Of a DNA stretch of 64,000 nt, positions 57,389-64,000 are shown in pieces. Numbering within the stretch: position 1 is the stretch's first letter; each line of letters begins with the position of its first letter. A program made the translations under genes and the position numbers. The stretch is from Cladorrhinum sp. PSN259 (Eukaryota > Ascomycota > Sordariomycetes > Sordariales > Podosporaceae), in assembly GCA_033725935.1 (NCBI GenBank), contig MU867126.1:1-64000 (forward strand). The letters are read 5' to 3'. The notes beneath the pieces were generated by a model. It had not been told where the DNA came from. It made no database searches and worked only from the letters and a program-made list of their open reading frames with translations.

Positions 57389-58177
57389 TCAAATGGAACA
57401 CTTTTCCAGCAGCCAATGTCCTGTCTCTCTGCGTCCCTGGGCCAGGATGCTCAGAGTGACATCTTCCCATGTGTCGATCAACTGCAGCTGGTCGTTGAGT
57501 TTTTGATGAATAGCGTCCAGCGAGTCTGACCCGAGCAGAACGCGCAGAGGGAGGGGCCATCCCTTCGCTAGTCCCTCGCCTTTGACAACATCGATGATGG
57601 CGTCAGAAACTTTGGTTAGGTCTCCCGGAACGCCCTTGGCCAGTGCATCCCCGGCAAAGGTTTTGCCAAAGAGCGGGAGGTAATCGTCGATCTTGGGAGG
57701 CCTTCCGAAGGGGTCTCCTTCTCTGCCTTCTGGAAGACGGGTCTGCAAGCCACCGGGCTCGAAGATGACTGAGCGGAGGCCGAGAGGATCAATCTCCTTT
57801 TGGAGGCCTTCATCGAACACTACATACAAGATGTTTATTGTGGGTATCTGCAGATGGTTCAAGAAGTGGATTGTAATAAAGGCTTACTTGTTAAAGAGGC
57901 TTTGGTCAAAAGGAGTAGTACGACAGAAAGGGGAGCGTCACCCATCCCAGTCCGGCGTGGATAAAGACTACGGTACCGGTCTTGGCGGCTCGCATGTGGG
58001 GGAGGGTGGCCAGGAGGGTGAGGGGGGAGAAGGAGGTGTCCTTAAGATGGGCAAAGACGGGGTGGCCATGTCCCGGCCTGTGGCGATGACTTGGTCTCCG
58101 CGGGCGACGATGCCGTTGACGAGGGCGAGGCCGATGCCTGAAGTGCAGCCTGTAACGAGCCAGACTAAGGGTGCCAT
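57389..58177 (-). pseudogene. Broken short-chain dehydrogenase/reductase
   Basis: On the minus strand, the ATG at 58177 starts a classical SDR N-terminus: LVWLVTGCTSGIGLAL (TGxxxGIG cofactor motif) and VIATGRD. Right after this, near 58075, the matching frame shifts by one base: FAHLKDTSFSPLTLL and TGTVVFIHAGLGW are in the next frame. From about 57905 the conserved middle of the family is missing, including the Ser and the YxxxK catalytic residues. Sequence resumes with FDEGLQKEIDPLGLRSVIF and EPGGLQTRLP, the part that follows YxxxK. A clean C-terminus ends at 57389. With a frameshift and no active site this cannot be a working oxidoreductase. A short hidden intron could not restore the missing catalytic block. 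Confidence 0.7.
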
Positions 58178-58712
58178 AGTGATCTAAGATGGTGTATCCA
58201 GAATGAGGATGGTGGAACTTGAACAAGATATTGAGACATGATGGTGGATGAGAAGGGGGCTTTATATACCCATCGAGACACCATTCAACCTGCATCTAGA
58301 TTGACACTCTCAGAGGCATTGAACACAAGCAGAGTCAAACATTTTCTTGTGGTATCCCAGCCAAACCTGGAAGTCTCAGGCATCTTTTATGAAGTCTTGT
58401 CCCAAATAGGAAAGAGACAGTTACTGGGGATAAGAAGCCCGGATTTATGGAGCTAAGCTGCAAGCTTCAGCACCATGAGCTTCCCCGGCGTTTAGAGCCT
58501 GATCTGTCAAGCTCGGTGCTTTAACAGCCACAAGCGAGAAATTGCAGGATGCAAGTTAATGACGTTTGAGCTCCTTAACATTTTACCCCGCATCTGCCTG
58601 TTACTATCATCAATCATCAACACCACTTCACCCACGATACGATACAAAAGCTCACTGAAGATATACCTAGTAAACATCACTTCGTAATTTTAGCCTCAGT
58701 CAAACAACGCAA
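58178..58712. other. Divergent intergenic region
   Basis: Upstream DNA of the SDR pseudogene and of the adenylyltransferase gene. No clear elements were seen. Confidence 0.4.
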
Positions 58713-59753
58713 ATGCCAGTACCGCCAGAAGGATCTCCCCCTGAGGAGTCAATCGAGGAACTGTGCGCCATGCGTTTACGCTTCTTCTCAGAAGCACTCA
58801 GCTCCTTCCAGGCATCCTCTTCCAAGTTCCGCGTCATCTGCACGGCACCACCAGTGATATGCTTCCGCGTGCCGGGCAGTCGGAAACGCGAAGATCACTG
58901 TCCATCACCGCCGATTCCCCCTCGCGAGCCACCGAAAAGTCTGGTGGTCCTGGACTCATCTTTTAATCCGCCTACACACGCCCACGGGATCATGGCAAGA
59001 TCTGCCGTCTTTGATCTTCCTGGGACTCCTCGAATACTTCTGGTCCTTTCCGTTAACAATGCTGATAAAGCTCCCAAACCCGCATCTTTTGAGCAGCGGC
59101 TCAGCATGATGTGGTCGTTCGCCAGAGACGTGCAGGTATTACTCTCCGTGGGGCAGAGAGGAGGGGAGATAGGTGTGGATGGCATCAGTGTTGACATTGC
59201 ACTTTCCACGCTGCCCTACTTCCATGCCAAGAGCCAGGCAATCGCGGAAGATGACTTTTACCAGGGAGGTCTTTCTGGGGAGTGGAGCGGACGGTTGCGG
59301 GAGAGGCCCAGGTTACAGAACACCGCAGACCAGGACCAAGAGCCACCAACGAAGCAAGTGATTCTTGTTGGGTACGACACCGTGATCAGGTTGTTTGACC
59401 TCAAGTATTATCAGACCGAAGAAGGGAACGGGATACAAAGGGCGCTGGGACCCCTCTTTGACCGGGCGACGCTGAGAGTGACAATGCGACCTGATGATGA
59501 ATGGGGAACAATTTCAGAACAAAAACAATACGTTAAGAGCTTGTTCAAGCCCAGGAAGATGGTAGAGTTAGGTCTTGATAAATCTTGGGAGAGCAAGATT
59601 GAACTGGTCCAAGATTCAAGAGGCTGGAGCAAAGGAGTGAGTAGTACATATGCCAGGAACGCTGCAAAGGAGGGAGATCAAGAAGCAATGAAGAAGATGA
59701 TTCCACGCAGGGTGGTGGAATGGATTCAGAGTGAGAGATTGTATCGTGAGTAG
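58713..59753 (+). CDS. NMN/NaMN adenylyltransferase-like nucleotidyltransferase
   Basis: A single exon of 346 residues from the ATG at 58713. A cytidylyltransferase-like Rossmann core is marked by LVVLDSSFNPPTHAHGIMA (about residue 77), where the (H/T)xGH signature reads T-H-A-H. Further landmarks are QRLSMMWSFA, VILVGYDTVIRLFDLKYY (about 215) and SKGVSSTYARNAAKEGD near the C-terminus, matching the ISSTxxR nucleotide-binding motif. Family knowledge suggests adenylyl transfer to nicotinamide mononucleotide for NAD+ synthesis. The layout resembles the fungal Pof1-type branch rather than canonical NMA1/NMA2. Exact substrate is unproven; cytosolic or nuclear by lack of targeting signals. Confidence 0.82.
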   Translation: MPVPPEGSPPEESIEELCAMRLRFFSEALSSFQASSSKFRVICTAPPVICFRVPGSRKREDHCPSPPIPPREPPKSLVVLDSSFNPPTHAHGIMARSAVFDLPGTPRILLVLSVNNADKAPKPASFEQRLSMMWSFARDVQVLLSVGQRGGEIGVDGISVDIALSTLPYFHAKSQAIAEDDFYQGGLSGEWSGRLRERPRLQNTADQDQEPPTKQVILVGYDTVIRLFDLKYYQTEEGNGIQRALGPLFDRATLRVTMRPDDEWGTISEQKQYVKSLFKPRKMVELGLDKSWESKIELVQDSRGWSKGVSSTYARNAAKEGDQEAMKKMIPRRVVEWIQSERLYRE

Positions 59754-61216
59754 GTATAAAAATATGGCGTTTCACCTTTTGGAAAGTTTTGCTTGGACTT
59801 GTTGAAGGGTTCCAAGGCTAAACCACATGCGCCGGGACTGGAAGGGGAAAAATCACTCATTAAACTTATCCAACGTGCGCCTGGGGAGTGGCTGGTAGTC
59901 TGAAATAGAATTGGTGATAGTCCCCCTCAAAAGCCTCTGATTATATTGCACAAATCGTGCCGGTCACCATCCTCATCTCAGCAATTCGTGGTTTGTCAAG
60001 TTCAAAAACTGGTGCAACACAAATCTCCGCACGAAATTTTGGCGGTCTGCAACGGCAGAAGAAAAGTATCCACTTTGAAACACGAAAATCTCCACTTTGC
60101 TTCAAAATTTTCATCAAGTGGTCTGTGCTCACCTGCAAATTTCCAGCGTGCACGCACCACTCTGACCCGCCTCCCCCCCAACTATATAATGAGCACCTCC
60201 CTCCCAAAATTTCAATTTCCTTTTTCTTTTTTTTCTTCATGTCGACAATACTTCAGAGAATCATTTCTATAGTATTTGTCCTCTTTTGTGTTCCCTAAAG
60301 GAGCCACAGATCCCACCCGGGTTGATGAACAATATCCTCGGCACCCTACAGTGAGAAGCCTTTTTTTACTCTCGACCTGCCTGAAAAGGTGGCGGTACGC
60401 TCTTTGAGCATACTGTATAGAGAGTGGCGATGATCTGTACCCCGACATTAAGTCTTGCCTCGTGCAGCTTGGTCGGGGTGGGTACCGATGGAAGTCTGAC
60501 CGGCCTTTTTTTCTCTTTTTCATTGTATTCTTGGGGCACGTACTCGAGATTCAAGGAAGAAAGATTTGATGGTGTTTTTGAGTGTATGCCTGCTCGCGTT
60601 CTATCGGATCGCGTCTTTTTGCGTGGTGTTGCAATTTTGAGCCCCACTTCCACACCGCCGCTCGTTCCAGCAGCTGGAATCCAGCTGCTGTTCGCGTTTA
60701 AGAGCGCTCTCAACTTGGCAGGCGTATTTTGGCCTGCAGCAACGTTGGATCTCTTGACGCAGCTTCCCACCACACCTTTTGTCATTCCATGTCGCCATCT
60801 TCTTCCAATATTGGATTCTCAATTTAATTGCCATGCGGTGTCAACCAAACTTTGAACAGCACACCTTCCCTAATGCGCTGACACCTTACCAATCCGGATG
60901 CACTCCTGTGCTCACCTGCATAAGAATGTCTGTATCACCTGCAACGGATCGCTGTCCGACCCTCAATCGATGATTCTTATCGCCAATACGAAAGACCTCA
61001 CGATATTTTTGGATATCTTTACGGGCGAGAAGTTTGGTCATGGCTTGCATGCGCATGCTTCAACTCTCATCCCAGTTGCTCGGATGGGCAGGTGTTGTTC
61101 TTTGGCCATGATGGTCAGAGAGATACAAAATGGCCCGAGACTCGAACTGATATCTTGTTCCCTCGCCGCCGTCGTAGGTGTGCGCTTGTATCCACAAGTC
61201 AATCATCATTGCCAGG
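59754..61216. other. 1.5-kb intergenic region upstream of the subtilase
   Basis: A TATATAA string lies at 60183-60189, but it is about 1 kb from the next ATG, so its role is unclear. There are C-rich and T-rich runs near 60170-60240. Short frames have no recognised family. Confidence 0.4.
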
Positions 61217-64000
61217 ATGCGTTACTATCACCTTCTTTTCACCTGCATCTTACCATTCCTGGCGGCAGAGGTCGCTGCACTCCAAACCAGTCCTCTACTG
61301 CGTCCTCTTCGCCAGCGTCGTGACGCTCCTAGAAATTCGACAGAAGTAGCTCCCAAGAGATTCGTTGTAGAAGTTGAAGATGTATTTATATGCGTGCCGT
61401 GTGTTTTGTGAACGATCCGCAGCTGACAAGTCTAGGGCGCAAACATCGATGCTGTTGCTTCCAAATTCTCAGCATCAGGAGCCAAGATTCTTCGCACCTT
61501 CAAGGCGGACCTCTTCACCGGCCTTAGCATCGAGGCTGAAGGAGAAAACATCGAGTCTCTCCAAAGTGTCAGCGGCGTCTCCCAAGCATGGCGTGTCAGC
61601 AAGATCCATCTGGGCCCGATAATTCGATCCACATCCTTCAGTGACGACGCTGCTGCAGCCAACTACTCTGTCCACGAGTACACAGGCGTTGATAAGCTGC
61701 ACGCTGCTGGTATCTTTGGCAAGGGTGCTGTGGTGGCTGTTGTCGATACTGGCACGCATTATCGTCATCCTGCTCTCGGGGGCGGGTTCGGTCCCGGGTT
61801 CAAAGTTGCTGGAGGCTATGATCTGGTTGGTGATGGAGATTGGCCCGCTGGTCCAAAGAATCCAGATTCCGACCCCCAGGATTATATCGGGCATGGTACT
61901 CACGTTGCTGGTATCATTGCCGGGAAATCAGAGTGGTACACTGGTGTTGCCCCAGAGGCAACTTTGTTGTCTTACAAGGTGTTTACTGATGTACTGTGCC
62001 CTAAGCCGCTTCCCCAGATTGTCTCTGCAGACCAACCTTGTTAACTCCTCTGTTAGTCAGGCACGACTACTGACGATGCTTTGGTGGATGCATTCCTGAG
62101 AGCATATGAAGCAGGGGTAAGTGGGTTGATATCTGTCAAGTATGGAACCTTTTCCCTGACGATGACTCTAGGCAGATATCGTCACCTCAAGTATTGGCGG
62201 AGTAAGTGGCTGGTCAGATGGGGTTTGGGCAACAGTTGCCTCTCGACTTGTTGACAGAGGCGTTATTGTCACCATCTCGGCAGGAAACAATGGAGATGAA
62301 GGACCATTTTATGCCAGCGATGGAGCTTCTGGGAAGAATGTCATTGCGGTGGCTTCTACTGACGCCAGTGTCATAGCCGCGCCTCCTTTCAAGGTGGTCT
62401 TCACCCTCAATGGGGCCTCCAACACGACACAGCTTGGCTATCTGCCTGATCTGAACTCGTATATCTGGGACTTCCCAGAAGAGTTACCCATCATTCCTAT
62501 TTCTCTGGATGTCAGGCATCCTGCGGATGCCTGCGATCCGCTCCCTGACGACACTCCAGATCTTTCAAAGGGAATCGTGTTGATCCGACGAGGGACGTGC
62601 GATTTTTCTGTCAAGCAAGCCAATGCCGCCAAATTTGGCGCCAAAAGGATCCTGTTCTACAACAATGAAAATCCAATCGTGAACCCGGGGTCTGTTGATA
62701 TTACCCTACCCGTTGCCATGATCGAAGCCAGAGCAGGAGAGGCCATCATTGCGACCATCAAGGCTGGGGGCAACGTCACAGCAGGTTTTGCCATCCCACA
62801 AGACTCAAACTGGGCAGTCGGAGTTTACAACTCTGCGGGTGGGATTCCTTCTGACTACAGCAGCTGGGGCGGCACCTTTGAGCTGGAGATTAAACCCGAC
62901 GTGGCAGCTCCTGGCAAAAATATCTACAGTACCTACCTGGACGATGGATACGCGGTGCTTTCTGGCACTTCGATGGCATGCCCTTATGTCGCCGGTATTG
63001 CAGCACTATACATCGGAAAGTACGGTGGCAGATCAGTCCATGGCCCAGGGTTTGCAAAGCAACTGTCAGATCGTATCATATCAAGCGGTGCGGCGGTCCC
63101 ATGGCAGGTTAGCCAGCCAACTGGACTTCCAATCGATTACGGCTTCTGGGCTCCCGTAGCACAGGTCGGAACTGGCCTCATCAATGCCACCAAGATTCTG
63201 GATTACTCTACTTCTTTGTCGTTCACCAAGTTTGCCCTTAATGACACAGCTCACTTCGAGAGATACCACGAAGTCCTCATCACGAACGGTGGCAACAAAC
63301 CTGTGCAATACACATTCTCTCTCCAACCAGCAGGCACATTCAATGCTCAGTCACCGAACTACCCTTCTTTCTTGTCAGCCTCTTACGAATTCGAACCATA
63401 TTCCTTCGTCCCTAAAGTCAAACTCCCTTCCTCCCTCACGATCCCTCCAGGCCAGTCTCGCAAGGTCCAGATCAATTTCGAACCTCCCTCCCCCGGTTCT
63501 ATGGAGGTAGTCAAACTTCCCATCTACAGCGGAAAGGTGCTTATCTCGACCTCGACCTCGGAAGAACTATCGATTCCCTACTTTGGCGCAGGCTTCGATC
63601 TTAAATCATCCCTCCGAAACTCAGTGTTCGCTGACGGGAGCCCTTACCAAGTCTCCGGACCAAACCGAGACGATATTTCCATATACCACACTTATGATTT
63701 CAACCTCTCATGGGCCGCTCAATCTTTCCCGAAAGTGTACGCGGCATTCAAGTGGGGACCTAAACAGCTCAGATGGGATATCTTTGAGGATGGATGGAAG
63801 GAGCATGAATGGAAGTATCCACCGGTTGTGGGCAAGAGCGGATACGTGGGCAGCGCGACGTACTGGTTGGACTCGGATTCTTATTGGGGGTTCGATGGAG
63901 AGACAATGAATAAGGAGGATACGATACCTTTTCCCCTTGCAGGGCTAATAAGGACGAGCTCGTGGAGTAGGTGGAATCAGGGATTTTGGTGGTTTGGAAA
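61217..64000 (+). CDS. Secreted subtilase with protease-associated domain (3' end beyond window)
   Basis: Exons 61217-61381, 61436-61990, 62057-62116 and 62172 to beyond 64000; introns are 61382-61435, 61991-62056 and 62117-62171, all GT-AG and frame-exact. A signal peptide (LLFTCILPFLAAEVAA) and an I9-like propeptide (KRFVVEVEDGANIDAVASKF) precede the S8 catalytic domain. The triad is visible: Asp in AVVDTGTHYRHP, His in YIGHGTHVAGI, and Ser in LSGTSMACPYVAG, with the oxyanion region ISAGNNG. A protease-associated insert lies between His and Ser (GIVLIRRGTCDFSVKQANAA). After the catalytic domain comes a beta-rich Fn3-like (DUF1034-type) region. The architecture matches the minor extracellular protease Vpr type. 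No stop is reached, so the C-terminus is unknown. Confidence 0.92.

Overview
The window is nuclear DNA of a filamentous ascomycete (Pezizomycotina, most likely Sordariomycetes-like). Evidence: most genes carry short introns of about 50-90 nt with GTRNGT donors and CTAAC-like branch points. The gene content is typical of moulds: HET-domain proteins, 2EXR proteins, a Clr5-type factor, a Zn(II)2Cys6 factor, DUF1996, tyrosinase and a P450. An AT-rich block of transposon relics also shows the C-to-T/G-to-A decay expected of repeat-induced point mutation (RIP). No species is claimed.

Layout. Bases 1 to about 7000 are RIP-degraded repeats: a Ty3/Gypsy pol relic on the minus strand, a Tad-like LINE ORF1 relic on the plus strand, and an unidentified minus-strand relic reading frame. 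Bases 7000-14513 form a decayed allorecognition-type segment. It holds a 5'-truncated kinase/WD40 gene with near-identical 126-bp WD repeats, a 5'-truncated HeLo-family pseudokinase gene abutting it head to head, and a HET-domain gene with a frameshift. After about 2.9 kb of unassigned DNA comes a metabolic group: secreted tyrosinase, guanine deaminase and a cytochrome P450. Next are two small low-complexity proteins, a tRNA-Gly(UCC), 3.6 kb of apparently gene-free DNA with a 42-bp tandem repeat, a Clr5-domain regulator, and a small multi-pass membrane protein.

The second half is denser. It has an intact 743-aa HET protein, a 2EXR protein, a TfdB-like FAD phenol monooxygenase, tRNA-Gly(GCC), a second 2EXR protein and a secreted DUF1996 protein. 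Then a prolyl-4-hydroxylase-like enzyme and a PDI-like protein lacking CXXC share a 323-bp divergent promoter. Housekeeping genes follow: mitochondrial ribosomal protein S19, APC10/DOC1 and an NMN-adenylyltransferase-like protein. A Zn2Cys6 regulator and a broken short-chain dehydrogenase lie among them. A secreted subtilase with a protease-associated domain runs off the right edge.

Exon models were built by hand from splice signals and reading-frame continuity. Family names rest on remembered motifs, not on database searches. The most unusual parts are the head-to-head junction of two truncated allorecognition-type genes near 9115, the frame break of the HET gene at a perfect 16-bp palindrome, and the divergent P4H-like/PDI-like pair.
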